DNA of 64,000 nt from Ferrimonas sp. YFM (lineage in GTDB: Bacteria; Pseudomonadota; Gammaproteobacteria; Enterobacterales; Shewanellaceae), in contig NZ_AP027368.1 of the NCBI RefSeq assembly GCF_030296015.1, positions 2,914,001 through 2,978,000 on the forward strand, given 5' to 3'. Position numbers and translations under genes: made by a program. Positions 1 through 9,869 of the stretch are shown piece after piece (the stretch's first letter is position 1; each line of letters starts with the position of its first letter). Below the pieces are notes generated by a model. That model did not search any database, was not told the DNA's origin, and was given only the letters and a program-made list of their open reading frames with translations.

Positions 1-1
1 C

Positions 2-1000
2 AGTGACATCTCAGAAAAAGAGGAGATCGCCATCAGCATAGAGGGCACCGAGTCCGCCCCTGACCTGGTGAGGTTTCTTGGCGCTGTCGGAATTGTCGGC
101 GACAGTCAGGACCCCCTGGCCATCACCCTGACTATTTCCCCTGACTATGGGTTACAGATGAGTCGGGGCGAGCCGGCCGAAGTGATCCTGACTGCCGATG
201 CCTCTCGGAAGGAGCTGAGCCAGCCCCTGAGTCAAATCAAGCGGGTCATCCACGCCTACTCCGATGAGATGGCGGCCCTCAGATTGGTGGCAAGAGGCAT
301 CAATCCCAGGGTGATCGAACCTGTAGATCTGGTGTTTCACGATAGGGCCACCAATGAGTCCAAAGCCAGCCTGATCATGGGGGCGGTGCTGCTCTCTATT
401 ATGCTGTCGCTGTTTATCTCCGGCATGAACCTGGCCATCGACACCAGCGCCGGGGAACGAGAGCGTAACTCTCTGGCATTGCTGTTGTGTCAGCCTGTCT
501 CCACTCTGGAGATTGTGCTGGCTAAAGGGCTGGCCGTTACCGGCTTTGCCTTGTTCGGATTGCTGCTGACCATGGTGGTGTCGGTGCTGGTGTTTGCCCA
601 GGTTCCCTGGCACGAGCTGGGCTTCAGCCTGAAATTCACCCCGGCCATCGCTGGCTTGATCATCATCATCTGCCTGCCCATCGCCCTGTTTGCCGCGACA
701 ACCCAGCTGTTCTTCTCCTTTTTTGCCAAGTCCTTTAAGGAGGCTCAGTCCTACCTGACGCTGATGCTGTTCATACCCATGGCATTGATCATGTTGCCTA
801 CCTTCGAGATCTTTGGGGATGTGCTGAAGTGGCTGCCCATCTCCGGGCAACAGCTGGCGATCACCGAGATGCTCAAGGGTCAAACCCTGCCAGCGACCGA
901 GCTTGCCGTCAGCACCTTGACCACCCTGGCCTTAACCCTGTTGCTGATCTGGGCAAATGCCAGAGCACTGAAGAGTGAGAAAGTGGTGTTCGCGCTCTAA
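2..1000 (+). CDS. ABC-2 type transporter permease (NatB-like), 5' truncated by window edge
   Basis: The reading frame is open from base 2, so the GTG at 68 is probably internal and the gene starts upstream of the window. The visible product has an extracytoplasmic segment followed by hydrophobic helices separated by short loops, and ends in a helix with a basic tail. This is the layout of the C-terminal half of ABC-2 permeases of the NatB type, which pair with a NatA ATPase to export sodium or other substrates. A motif rich in SAGERERNSL after the first helix is typical of this family. The ATPase gene would be expected just upstream, outside the window. The substrate cannot be inferred. A bidirectional terminator follows. 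Confidence 0.75.
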   Translation, partial: SDISEKEEIAISIEGTESAPDLVRFLGAVGIVGDSQDPLAITLTISPDYGLQMSRGEPAEVILTADASRKELSQPLSQIKRVIHAYSDEMAALRLVARGINPRVIEPVDLVFHDRATNESKASLIMGAVLLSIMLSLFISGMNLAIDTSAGERERNSLALLLCQPVSTLEIVLAKGLAVTGFALFGLLLTMVVSVLVFAQVPWHELGFSLKFTPAIAGLIIIICLPIALFAATTQLFFSFFAKSFKEAQSYLTLMLFIPMALIMLPTFEIFGDVLKWLPISGQQLAITEMLKGQTLPATELAVSTLTTLALTLLLIWANARALKSEKVVFAL

Positions 1001-1016
1001 GGAAAGGACAAACTAA

Positions 1017-1050
1017 AAGAGGGACGCCGTGGCGTCCCTCTTGGGTTTTT
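1017..1050. terminator. Bidirectional rho-independent terminator
   Basis: A 12-bp perfect stem (1017-1028 with 1031-1042) is followed by a T-rich run on the plus strand and preceded by an A-rich stretch. It can therefore end both the permease transcript and the convergent ribokinase transcript. Confidence 0.8.
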
Positions 1051-1060
1051 ACCGGTTTGT

Positions 1061-1984
1061 TTACCCCTGTTGCGCCATCAACGCCAGAGTCTCCTCTCTG
1101 GAGGGAATGGAGCTTTGAGCGCCCAAGCGGGTGACCGACAGGGCCGCTGCCGCCTGACCAAACTGAAGCGCCTCATCCACAGACTGCCCCTCAAGCAGCG
1201 CAGTCACAAAGCCGCCGTTGAAGGTATCCCCCGCCGCCGTGGTATCCACAGCATCCACCTTGTATCCGGGCACCAGCTGTTGGCGCCCCTGATGGCTGAG
1301 CCACACCCCCCGTTTACCCAGGGTGATGATCACCATCTCGATGCCAAACTTGTCGTGGAGGCAATGGGCCGCCTCGGCCGCAGACTCGTCGCTGACCACC
1401 GCAATACCGGTGAGCTGCTCCGCCTCGGTCTCATTGGGTGTGATGATGTCTACATTGGTCAGCAGCGCGTCCGGCAGCGGTTTGGCTGGGGCCGGGTTGA
1501 GCACCACCTTGGTCCCTGCGGCCTTGGCAAGACGAGCCGCTTCGACCAGGCTGTCTATAGGAGTCTCCAGTTGAATCAGCAGCAGGTCGGCGCCCTCCAC
1601 GGCCTTTTGATGAGACCGAACCCGTTCCACGGACAGGGCTCCATTGGCCCCCGGCCAGATGCCGATGTTGTTCTCGCCCTGAGCATTCACATAGATCATC
1701 GCCATGCCGGTGGCTTCACCAGACACCCTGTCTATCGATGAGGTGTCCATACCATCTTGAGCAAACCCCAGCTTCATCTGTTCACCGATGGCGTCCTCTC
1801 CGATGCACCCCACCATACTCACCTGGGCACCCAGTCGAGCAGCGGCAACCGCCTGGTTGGCCCCCTTACCCCCTGGCACAGTCTGATAGTTGTCTGCCTC
1901 TAAGGTCTGACCAGGCCGGGGGAACTCGGTCACCTGCAACAGGTGATCCACATTGATGCTACCCAGAACGGTGAGCTTCGCCAT
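1061..1984 (-). CDS. rbsK: Ribokinase
   Basis: The 307-residue product is a full-length PfkB-family sugar kinase. It phosphorylates D-ribose to ribose 5-phosphate in the cytosol, feeding the pentose phosphate pathway. The N-terminal GSINVDH segment, the substrate-binding PGGKGANQAVAAARLG region (about residues 38-53) and the C-terminal DTTAAGDTFNGGF motif (about 247-259) with the catalytic Asp and the anion-hole Gly are all present. No ribose transporter or RbsR gene lies next to it, so it appears to stand alone. The start is the ATG at 1984. The gene converges on the upstream permease gene across a shared terminator. Confidence 0.9.
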   Translation of the reverse strand: MAKLTVLGSINVDHLLQVTEFPRPGQTLEADNYQTVPGGKGANQAVAAARLGAQVSMVGCIGEDAIGEQMKLGFAQDGMDTSSIDRVSGEATGMAMIYVNAQGENNIGIWPGANGALSVERVRSHQKAVEGADLLLIQLETPIDSLVEAARLAKAAGTKVVLNPAPAKPLPDALLTNVDIITPNETEAEQLTGIAVVSDESAAEAAHCLHDKFGIEMVIITLGKRGVWLSHQGRQQLVPGYKVDAVDTTAAGDTFNGGFVTALLEGQSVDEALQFGQAAAALSVTRLGAQSSIPSREETLALMAQQG

Positions 1985-2687
1985 CTAATGCTCCTGAATT
2001 AAGGTTGTCCGACAATACGCATGCCGGTTATTGATGCGACCAATAGTAGATCAGCTTAGAGCAACCATAAAGCGGCAAAATATTCTTCTTCATAACCACC
2101 AAGTCTCCACCCGACCCGACAGTACAAAAGTCGCACCAATTAAAAAAAACGAAACATTCATCTGTGAATGGGCACCTTTTTGCCACCTTTGTCAGCTCAA
2201 AAATCATACAAACACAATATTAGATACGAGAGATATTCGTATCTGAAATTCCGGTACTGTAATTCACTTTTTAAATCTGGGCTAACATCGTTAGCCCCTA
2301 ATAAATATGGGCATTTTATATCCGTAATTCGACAGATTTTCGGTCAAAATGAAGCTAATTTTTTTCGCTAAAGCATGATTATTTGTGCATAATTCCGCAT
2401 TATTTGAGATGGAATGTGAATAGATATTTCACCAATGTGATCAAGATCACTTTTGGCGTAATTTAGCAACAAAAACCACACAGGAATACGTTAAAGTTGA
2501 GGCGCAATTTAAAATAAAAAATGGGTCTAACTGATGAATTACATTCCAAAGATGAAAGCGATTTCGCTGTCTAATTCTCCCCCCCCTACTTGAACATCAT
2601 GTAACTCAAGCTCTACTGAAAAACATATTTAACCCTGAGTTCAGCCCTTAAAAAGGGTTGATGAATTACTGATCGGAAGTAAACGCA
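1985..2687. other. AT-rich intergenic region with palindromes between rbsK and porin gene
   Basis: About 700 bases hold no supported gene and are much more AT-rich than the flanks. Two perfect hairpins are visible: 8-bp arms at about 2222-2244, and 8-bp arms with a 3-base loop at 2279-2297. Neither has a clear T tract. A CRP-like site is listed separately. The region probably carries the promoters of rbsK (minus) and of the porin/nuclease block (plus). Confidence 0.5.
2436..2451. promoter_or_regulatory. CRP-like binding site upstream of porin gene
   Basis: The sequence reads TGTGA, six bases, then TCACT, which matches nine of ten bases of the CRP consensus half-sites TGTGA-N6-TCACA. It lies about 240 bp before the porin start and could link the extracellular DNA block to carbon or energy state. 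Binding is inferred. Confidence 0.5.
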
Positions 2688-3740
2688 ATGTTAAAGAAAT
2701 CAACCGTTGCAATCGCCTTGGCCACCCTTCTCGGTGCAGGTTCAGTTCACGCTGTAACCTTGGATCAAAATGGCGATGGGGACTACCTGCGCTTCTACGG
2801 CGAGGTAGGCGTTGGGGGTCACATTGACACCAATCCAGACTACAACCACGACGAATTTTACGACACCAAAGGCTACGTCGATGACAGCTTCGCCACCATG
2901 GGCGTAACAGGTCAGCGTAAGCAATTCACCTACCGCCTCGAGCTCGACTACCAGCGCCGCAACTGGCTGGGTGGCGACGGTGAATTCGAACTGGCCATCG
3001 ACAAGATGTACATCGGCTACGCCTTCACCGACCAGCAATGGATCGAAGTGGGTCTGACCGATACCGCGTTCGACGACTACGACCACTTCGGTGACTTCAC
3101 CTTCAACAAGTCCGTTGAAACCGGTGAAGCGGGCGACCAGGAAAACACCGTTAAGTACCAGGCTGAGTTTGATCACCTGATCTTCGGCGCTTCCTACACC
3201 TACGAAGGCGAGCACAAGAGCGGCGCCCTTCAGGGTGACATCGTTAACGGCTACTTCGGCTGGATGTCCGACTTCCTCTCCGTAGTAGTAGGCCTGGAAG
3301 CCCGCGGTGGCTCCGATGGCATCTCCAAGTACGGTGAGCAGCAGCAGGTTGGCCTGGGCGTACGCCTGCAGGTCATGCCCAAGCTGGCTCTGGGCTTCAA
3401 CGGCTTCCTGGAAGACGAAGACCTGGCGACCCGCAAGAGCGGCGACGTATACCTGGGTTATGAGACCTTCCGCAACTACGGCCTGACCCTGACCTCCAAG
3501 TACGACCTCGCCGACAGATGGGAAATCATCGCCTCTGCCAACCACGAGGAGTACGAAGGCTGGGATCTGATTGGCCCGAACTTCGACTACAGCGAGCAAC
3601 CACCCGAGTACGGCAAAGACCGTCGCTGGGGCAGCATCGGCTTCAACTACCGCCCAGCCAAAGACATCGTTCTGTCTCTGGAAGGTCGTTTCGGTGAAGC
3701 GCCTGAAGCTGGCTACGCCTACGCGCGCATGTACTTCTAG
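2688..3740 (+). CDS. Outer-membrane porin-like beta-barrel protein
   Basis: The 350-residue product begins with a signal peptide (basic MLKKS start, hydrophobic stretch, cleavage near SVHA-VT at about residue 22). It continues as alternating amphipathic strands rich in Tyr, Gly and Asp and ends in Phe after an aromatic strand (YAYARMYF). These are marks of Gram-negative porins, and the length is in the usual range of 330-380. A Shine-Dalgarno-like GGAAG precedes the ATG. The gene is first in a co-directional block with two secreted nucleases and a nucleotidase, which suggests it may pass nucleotides, nucleosides or phosphate. The exact substrate and family are unproven, and a general porin is equally possible. 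Confidence 0.75.
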   Translation: MLKKSTVAIALATLLGAGSVHAVTLDQNGDGDYLRFYGEVGVGGHIDTNPDYNHDEFYDTKGYVDDSFATMGVTGQRKQFTYRLELDYQRRNWLGGDGEFELAIDKMYIGYAFTDQQWIEVGLTDTAFDDYDHFGDFTFNKSVETGEAGDQENTVKYQAEFDHLIFGASYTYEGEHKSGALQGDIVNGYFGWMSDFLSVVVGLEARGGSDGISKYGEQQQVGLGVRLQVMPKLALGFNGFLEDEDLATRKSGDVYLGYETFRNYGLTLTSKYDLADRWEIIASANHEEYEGWDLIGPNFDYSEQPPEYGKDRRWGSIGFNYRPAKDIVLSLEGRFGEAPEAGYAYARMYF

Positions 3741-3776
3741 TCCTAGTTCGAATCCAATATTTTTATAGAGTTTGCT

Positions 3777-6700
3777 ATGAAGAAAAGTATCCTCTCGCTG
3801 GCCATTGCCAGCACCATCAGCATGGGCGCACACGCCGCCGTTGAAGATCTGCTGATCACCGAAATGACCCAAAGTGCCGATGGCAGTGTGGGCGCTGTTG
3901 AGATCACCAACACCCACGCCACCGACTCTTTTACCTTTACCGATGATGTCGCTGCCTACCAGCGCTCCAGCGGCAAGTATGACAACGAACTGCTGAACGC
4001 TGAGGCCAAGCCTCTGCTGACTGGCCAGACTCTGGCCGCTGGTGCCTCTCTGGTAATCGTCAACAGCCGTTCCACCGACGAGTTCCAGAACGCTATTGCT
4101 GCCAAAGGCGCCACCGTGGTGGTTTCCACCTACGACAGCAGCAACAAGTACAACAACTTGTACCTGAACAGCGATGATGGCTTCTTCCTGAAAAACGGTG
4201 ATGACGTTATCGATCGTGTTGGCCTGAAGGACGACAACAGCAAGTGGGCACCTAACACCACTCTGCGCCGTAAGCTGGCCGCCGATGGCAGCGCTCCTGC
4301 CCAAGCAGCCACCTATGATGCCTCCCTGTGGCAGAACATCATGCCCATGCGGCTCGACACTCTGGGCCAGCCAAACCTGCCTGCCGCTGATGCCGAAGAC
4401 ATCATGGACATCTTCACCTGTCCGTCTGACAAGAGTGAGCTGACCTCCATCGGCGCCATTCAGGGCACAGGTTTCGTTTCTCCCTATGCTGGCGAAAAGG
4501 TTGCTGTAGAGGGTGTTATCACCGCTAAGGTCTCTGTACCTGAAACCGGCTTCTACCTGCGCGACCTCTCCTCCAACAACGATAACGATCCCATGACCTC
4601 GGACGGTATCTTCGTTAAGAGCGGCGCAGCGAAAGATCTGCAAGTTGGCCAGACCATCTGTATGGGCAGTGAAGTCACCGAGTTTGATGGCCAGACTCAA
4701 CTGACTGCCGATACCGCGTTCAGCTGGAACGTAACTGATACCAACATCACCCCAACCAGCGTTACAGACATTGTGGTTCTGCCAGAGGACAACGGTTCCT
4801 TCGATAAGACCCTGGAACGCTACGAAGGTATGCTGGTTAAGCTGACCGAAGACCTGGATCCCAACACCGATGGGTACCAGGACATGCGTATTTCGCGCAG
4901 CTTCAGCTACAACTACCTGCCCTCTCCTCACGGGCGTAACAACATGGTTGCGGCCTACACCCGTCCTAACGTACAGCCCAATCACCTGTATGTTGCCGGC
5001 AGCCCAGAGTCCAAAGCTGCAGCAGCGGAAAACGATGACTTCCGTCTGGTTATCGAAAGTGCCGAGGTGGCCCGCAACAACGAGCTGTCCTACTACGCTG
5101 GCTTCAACAGTGACCCTCACGCCAACTACATCCGCATCGATGACAGTGTCATCGGCATGGAGGGTGTGATCAGCCAGTACAAGACCGCTCTGGACAACGC
5201 CACCGGCGAGTATGAGCAGGACTACAGCCTGACCGTAACCAACCAGCTGACCAGCGACAACTTCATCCACAATCTGCCCCGTACCAAGAGCCCTGCTCTG
5301 GGTCAAGAGGTAGAGAAGGATCACTTCGCTATCCGCGTAGCCAGTCAGAACCTGTTTAACTTCTTCAACTCCCCATTCGGCGGCGACAACAACAACTTCG
5401 GTCAGAGCCGCGGTGCCGAGACCTACGATGAGTTTATCCATCAACGTACCAAGCTGGTTGAAGCTATCCGCTCTCTGGATGCCGATGTACTGGCCCTGAT
5501 GGAGATGGAAAACAACGGCTTTGGCGAAAACAGCGCCATTGCCGAGATGGTCAATCAGGTGAACATCAAGTATGTGGATGAGCGTGCCCGCGACTACAAC
5601 GGTCCGACCTCCACTGAAAACCGCTACGTGTTCGTAGGCTTTGACCACAACGGCAACCAGATTCTGGACGAACTGGACGCCATCGGTGCCGACGCCATCG
5701 CCACCGGTATCATGTACCGCCCCAGCAAGATGAGCATTGAGCGTACCCGCGTACTGCCCATGCCTCAGCAGAAAGCGCCCACCATCGTTAACGACAACGG
5801 CGAAGTGATTAAGGACCAGTACGATGAGATTCTGGAAAATGGCCAGAACTACCACCGTGATGCCCTGATCGTCACCTTTGTGGTTAACCAGACCGGTAAG
5901 CGCCTGACCCTGGCGGTTAACCACCTCAAGTCCAAGGGCTCTACCTGCTTTGAAGACTGGCAAGGTGTTGAGTTCGGTGACGCCACCGAGTGGAACAACC
6001 GTGAAGCACCCGACCTGGATCGTCAGGGCTCCTGCTCCGAATTCCGTGTAGCCGGTGCGGTACACCTGGGTGAAGAGATGGAAGAGGTTCCCGGTGACAA
6101 GATCATCCTGGGTGACCTGAACGCCTACGGTAAGGAAGATCCACTGCTGGTTCTGACTGAAAACCCACGCAACAAGACTCTGGTAACTGCCAGCCACACC
6201 TTCGTCGGCACCAAGCCTCAGTTCAATGAGAGCGGCGCCCCTGCGACCATCACCAAAACCTATGGTTATGTTGATATTGTTGGCAAGTACTTCGAGAAGA
6301 AGGACAAGACTCCCTGGAGCTTCTCCTTTAACGATGAAGTGGGTTCCCTCGACCACATCCTGATCTCCCCCTCTCTGGAAGATCGCGTGATCGATGCGAC
6401 CGACTGGCACATCAATGCCGCCGAATCCAACCTGTACGACTACAAAAACCAGTACAAGGGAACCATCGACGGTAACGGTGCGCACAAGTTCTACAAAGAC
6501 GACATCTATCGCTCTTCTGACCACGATCCTGCGCTGATCACTCTGAGCTACATGCCCGGTGAAGCCGACCCAGGTCACGCCCTGGTTCTGCCCAAGCTGA
6601 GAAAGCTGGCCAAGGTGCCTTACCAGGTTCCTGTTGCCGCTGACGCTCTGAAAGGCGACGTAGCCACCATCAAGCTGAGCCCTGCCGACGACGAAGCCAA

Positions 6701-7001
6701 CCTGGACCTGCGCCAGCTGGTAGAGCCGAACGTGGTGCTGACTGAAGATGGTCAAGCTCTGGTGACCTTCGAAGTCTTCGGTGCCCCATCCGCTCGCTAC
6801 AACGCCACCGTAGCTCTGGAGCGCGACGGCAAGGTAGTAGCCGGTTCCAGCAAGACTCTGAAGATCGACATCACCAGCCGTGACTCCCTGGTTGCGGACA
6901 TCGTTGAAGAGGAAGGCGACGGTTCCGGCGGCAGCACTGGCTTCATCAGCATGCTGTCCCTGTTCGGTCTGGCCGCTCTGCGCCGCCGTCTTCGCAAATA
7001 A
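3777..7001 (+). CDS. exeM: ExeM/NucH-family extracellular nuclease with GlyGly-CTERM
   Basis: The 1074-residue product starts with a signal peptide (cleavage near AHAAVE, about residue 21) and a lamin-tail-like domain (about 24-180). A middle beta-rich region resembling the OB-fold part of this family follows. The endonuclease/exonuclease/phosphatase domain (about 515-920) carries LMEMENNG near 570 (metal-binding Glu), GDLNAYG near 779 and SSDHDPAL near 913 (catalytic Asp/His). The C-terminus is a Gly/Ser-rich linker, one hydrophobic helix and an Arg-rich tail, the GlyGly-CTERM signal handled by rhombosortase and type II secretion. In Shewanella, ExeM-type enzymes degrade extracellular DNA. 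The ATG at 3777 lies 36 bases after the porin stop. Confidence 0.88.
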   Translation: MKKSILSLAIASTISMGAHAAVEDLLITEMTQSADGSVGAVEITNTHATDSFTFTDDVAAYQRSSGKYDNELLNAEAKPLLTGQTLAAGASLVIVNSRSTDEFQNAIAAKGATVVVSTYDSSNKYNNLYLNSDDGFFLKNGDDVIDRVGLKDDNSKWAPNTTLRRKLAADGSAPAQAATYDASLWQNIMPMRLDTLGQPNLPAADAEDIMDIFTCPSDKSELTSIGAIQGTGFVSPYAGEKVAVEGVITAKVSVPETGFYLRDLSSNNDNDPMTSDGIFVKSGAAKDLQVGQTICMGSEVTEFDGQTQLTADTAFSWNVTDTNITPTSVTDIVVLPEDNGSFDKTLERYEGMLVKLTEDLDPNTDGYQDMRISRSFSYNYLPSPHGRNNMVAAYTRPNVQPNHLYVAGSPESKAAAAENDDFRLVIESAEVARNNELSYYAGFNSDPHANYIRIDDSVIGMEGVISQYKTALDNATGEYEQDYSLTVTNQLTSDNFIHNLPRTKSPALGQEVEKDHFAIRVASQNLFNFFNSPFGGDNNNFGQSRGAETYDEFIHQRTKLVEAIRSLDADVLALMEMENNGFGENSAIAEMVNQVNIKYVDERARDYNGPTSTENRYVFVGFDHNGNQILDELDAIGADAIATGIMYRPSKMSIERTRVLPMPQQKAPTIVNDNGEVIKDQYDEILENGQNYHRDALIVTFVVNQTGKRLTLAVNHLKSKGSTCFEDWQGVEFGDATEWNNREAPDLDRQGSCSEFRVAGAVHLGEEMEEVPGDKIILGDLNAYGKEDPLLVLTENPRNKTLVTASHTFVGTKPQFNESGAPATITKTYGYVDIVGKYFEKKDKTPWSFSFNDEVGSLDHILISPSLEDRVIDATDWHINAAESNLYDYKNQYKGTIDGNGAHKFYKDDIYRSSDHDPALITLSYMPGEADPGHALVLPKLRKLAKVPYQVPVAADALKGDVATIKLSPADDEANLDLRQLVEPNVVLTEDGQALVTFEVFGAPSARYNATVALERDGKVVAGSSKTLKIDITSRDSLVADIVEEEGDGSGGSTGFISMLSLFGLAALRRRLRK

Positions 7002-7074
7002 GAGTTGATCTCCACTTCGAAGCGCCTGTCCCAAGGCAGGCGCTTCAGGTCATGGAATTTAGAGAGATAAGACT

Positions 7075-9705
7075 ATGACGATTAAATTGAACGCAGTTGC
7101 TGCGGCCACTGCTTTGGTTCTGGGCACCCTGTCCACAGCCGCAAACGCGAATCTGCTGATCACCGAGTACATCGAAGGCAGCAGCAACAACAAAGCACTG
7201 GAAATCTCCAACGTAGGCAGCAGCGCCATCAATCTGAATGACGCGGACTACAAGGTACGTCGCTATAACAATGGCGGTACCGACGCTGGCGCCACTGAAA
7301 CTCTGACCGGAGTTCTGGCTGCGGGTGAGAGCATTGTTTTCCATAACGGCAGCGCCACTGATGACTTTAAGAAGGGCACCGAGTCCACCATTACCTACTT
7401 TAACGGTGATGACACTCTGGTACTGACCAAAGATGACGTGGTAATTGACCGCTTTGGCAAACTGGGGGAAGATCCTGGCTCTGCCTGGACCGACCCTAAC
7501 AATGCCGAGTTTTCCTCTGCCAACAAGACCCTGCGCCGTAAGGCCAGTGTGACTGTCGGCGACACTGACGCTACTGCCACCTTCCCTAGCCCAGGTGACC
7601 AGTGGGCAGTATTTGACACCGACACCTCTGATGGCCTTGGCTGTCCAGGTGAAGGTGCATGTAGCTCTGAAGCCACCCCTGGTGTATTGCTGATCACCGA
7701 GTACGTTGAAGGCAGCAGCAGCAACAAAGCCGTTGAGATCTCTAACGTGGGTGGCACCGCCCTCGACCTGGATGCCAACGTCTACAAGCTGACTCTGTTT
7801 GGCAACGGCAGCACCGATCCCGGCAACACCGAAACTCTGACCGGCATCCTGGAGCCAGGCAAGAGCATTGTATTCCACAATGCCAGCGCAGCCGATGAGT
7901 TCAAAGTAGGTACTGAATCAACTGTAACCTACTTCAACGGTGACGACGCCCTGGTCCTGACCAAAGACGACGTGGTAATCGATCGCTTCGGGAAACGTGG
8001 TGAAGACCCAGGTTCCGCCTGGACTGATGCAAATGACTCCAACTTCTCCACCGCTAACAAAACTCTGCGCCGTAAGGCCAGCGTAACTGCGGGCGATACT
8101 GTCGCCGAAGCTGATTTCCCCGGCACCGACAACCAGTGGCTGGTCTTCGATCAGGATACTTCCGATGGCCTGGGCTGTGCCGGCGAAACCGCTTGTGGCT
8201 CCGAGCCCGTAGATCCAGAGCCAACAGATCCATGCACTGGCTGTGAAACTCTGACTCCGGTTGCCGATCCTAAGACTTTCAACGCCGACGAGTACTACTC
8301 CAACGCGCTGAATGGCGAGTTTAAGACTCCTGAAGAGCTTAAAAACGCCCTGTCCACCATCATTGCAACCGGCCATAAGCAGCTGAGCTACAAGCAGGTT
8401 TGGACTGCACTGACCTACGCGGATCAGGATCCCAGCAACGACAAGAACGTTATTGAGATCTATACCGGCGCCTCCATCTCCAAGCACGACAACCAGACCA
8501 GTGGCAGTGGCACTGGCAAGTGGAATCGCGAACACGTTTGGGCCAAGAGCCACGGCTTCCCCAGCGAGTCTCAGTGGGGTTACACCGATGCTCACCACCT
8601 GCGCCCTGCGGATCCTGGCATCAACACCAAGCGCAGCAACAACGACTTCGGTGAGTGCAGCGATTCCGGCACAGAAGTCGACTTCAATGGTCAAGGTACA
8701 GGCAACTACCTGGATACCACCATCGACTGCTGGGAACCTCGCGACGAGGTGAAAGGTGATGTGGCCCGAATGATCATGTATATGGATACCCGTTACCAAG
8801 GGACCGATACTGCCACTACCGGCATGCCTGACCTTGTGGCTGTAGATCGTCTGACCACATCAGACGAGGACGATCAGCCGCTGATCGGTACACTTTGCAC
8901 TCTGTACGCATGGAACACTGCCGATCCAGTTGATGCCTACGAGCAGAACCGCAACGACGAGGTCTACAAGTATCAAGGCAACCGTAACCCCTTCATCGAC
9001 CGTCCTGAGTTGGTGAAAGAGGTATACGGCGCGGCCTGTGGCGACGGCACTCCTGCTCTGGTGGTAGAGGGTGAAATCACCTCTCCTGAGAGCGTGACTG
9101 AAGGTTCTGCCTACACCCTGGATGCCTCTGCCATCACTGCAGGTGAAGGCAAGACCCTGACCTTCAAGTGGGAGCAGGTTACCGGCGAAGAGAAGACCGT
9201 GGTTGGTAACGAGGCGGTACTGTCTCTGACCGCACCTGAGGTTAAGGCTGACACCACTCTGAAGTTCGTTCTGACCATCAGCGACGGGACTCTGGAAACG
9301 TCCGAAGAAGTTAACCTGCCAGTGACCAACGTACCTCTGACTCTGGACATCACCTTCGACGGCAACACCAAGCTGACCGAAGGTGACAGCACCAGCATCA
9401 CTGCCACTGTAGCCGACGCTCCTGAGGGCCTGACCTACAGCTGGAAGCAGGTGTCCGGTGCCACTGCCGAGTTCACTGCCAACGGCCTGAAGCTTGACGT
9501 TACCTCTCCTCAGGTAGACATCAACCAGGCTCTGGTGTTCGAGCTGACTGCCAGCAACGACGATGAAAGCTACAAGACCACTGTTAGCATCGACGTTCAG
9601 AACACCGAAGAATCTGGCTGGAGAGAGCCCGATGGCGCCGGTAGCTTCGGCGGTCTGATGACCCTGCTGCTGCCCCTGATGTGGCTGCGTCGTCGCAAGT
9701 CCTAA
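7075..9705 (+). CDS. Secreted endonuclease I family protein with two lamin-tail domains and GlyGly-CTERM
   Basis: The 876-residue product has a signal peptide (cleavage near ANANLL, about residue 25). Two near-identical lamin-tail-like domains follow (about 26-196 and 204-374). An endonuclease I domain (about 395-655) carries REHVWAKSHG near 484 and DAHHLRPAD shortly after, with the NNDFGEC segment near 521. These match the His-metal finger nucleases EndA/Dns/Vvn. Two Ig/PKD-like beta domains (about 665-840) lead to a GlyGly-CTERM tail of Gly-rich linker, helix and WLRRRK. The domain order suggests a cell-surface or released DNase. It follows exeM by 73 bases on the same strand, so the two probably act together on extracellular DNA. 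Confidence 0.88.
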   Translation: MTIKLNAVAAATALVLGTLSTAANANLLITEYIEGSSNNKALEISNVGSSAINLNDADYKVRRYNNGGTDAGATETLTGVLAAGESIVFHNGSATDDFKKGTESTITYFNGDDTLVLTKDDVVIDRFGKLGEDPGSAWTDPNNAEFSSANKTLRRKASVTVGDTDATATFPSPGDQWAVFDTDTSDGLGCPGEGACSSEATPGVLLITEYVEGSSSNKAVEISNVGGTALDLDANVYKLTLFGNGSTDPGNTETLTGILEPGKSIVFHNASAADEFKVGTESTVTYFNGDDALVLTKDDVVIDRFGKRGEDPGSAWTDANDSNFSTANKTLRRKASVTAGDTVAEADFPGTDNQWLVFDQDTSDGLGCAGETACGSEPVDPEPTDPCTGCETLTPVADPKTFNADEYYSNALNGEFKTPEELKNALSTIIATGHKQLSYKQVWTALTYADQDPSNDKNVIEIYTGASISKHDNQTSGSGTGKWNREHVWAKSHGFPSESQWGYTDAHHLRPADPGINTKRSNNDFGECSDSGTEVDFNGQGTGNYLDTTIDCWEPRDEVKGDVARMIMYMDTRYQGTDTATTGMPDLVAVDRLTTSDEDDQPLIGTLCTLYAWNTADPVDAYEQNRNDEVYKYQGNRNPFIDRPELVKEVYGAACGDGTPALVVEGEITSPESVTEGSAYTLDASAITAGEGKTLTFKWEQVTGEEKTVVGNEAVLSLTAPEVKADTTLKFVLTISDGTLETSEEVNLPVTNVPLTLDITFDGNTKLTEGDSTSITATVADAPEGLTYSWKQVSGATAEFTANGLKLDVTSPQVDINQALVFELTASNDDESYKTTVSIDVQNTEESGWREPDGAGSFGGLMTLLLPLMWLRRRKS
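7150..8196 (+). repeat. In-gene tandem duplication of the lamin-tail domain
   Basis: Codons from 7150-7662 and 7684-8196 form two units of exactly 513 bases (171 codons each) with no length change. Runs such as DDVVIDRFGK, EDPGSAWTD and ANKTLRRKASV are identical at protein level, while DNA differs at many silent sites. A 21-base linker separates the copies. Confidence 0.85.
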
Positions 9706-9723
9706 TCAGTTGAGCTGATGAAA

Positions 9724-9759
9724 AGCAGCACCGAGAGCACTCTGGGTGCTGCTTTTTTT
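9724..9759 (+). terminator. Rho-independent terminator after nuclease genes
   Basis: A 9-bp stem (9724-9732 with 9745-9753) is followed by a run of T. It closes the porin-nuclease block before the nucleotidase gene, so the nucleotidase probably has its own promoter or depends on read-through. Confidence 0.8.
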
Positions 9760-9869
9760 AATTGAACAAGCGTTGCTTTCCCTCTCAATCCGGACACCCG
9801 ACTCCCCTCCTGATGGGAGCTCTGGCCCCAGAGTCAAAGCGACGCTGTACATCAAAGCGAAGGATTATC

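Noticed and set aside
2742-7034. A 1430-codon open frame on the minus strand
   Set aside because: It is antisense to the porin and ExeM genes, which have signal peptides, catalytic motifs and ribosome binding sites. The product is low-complexity Val/Gly-rich, typical of a shadow frame in GC-biased codons.
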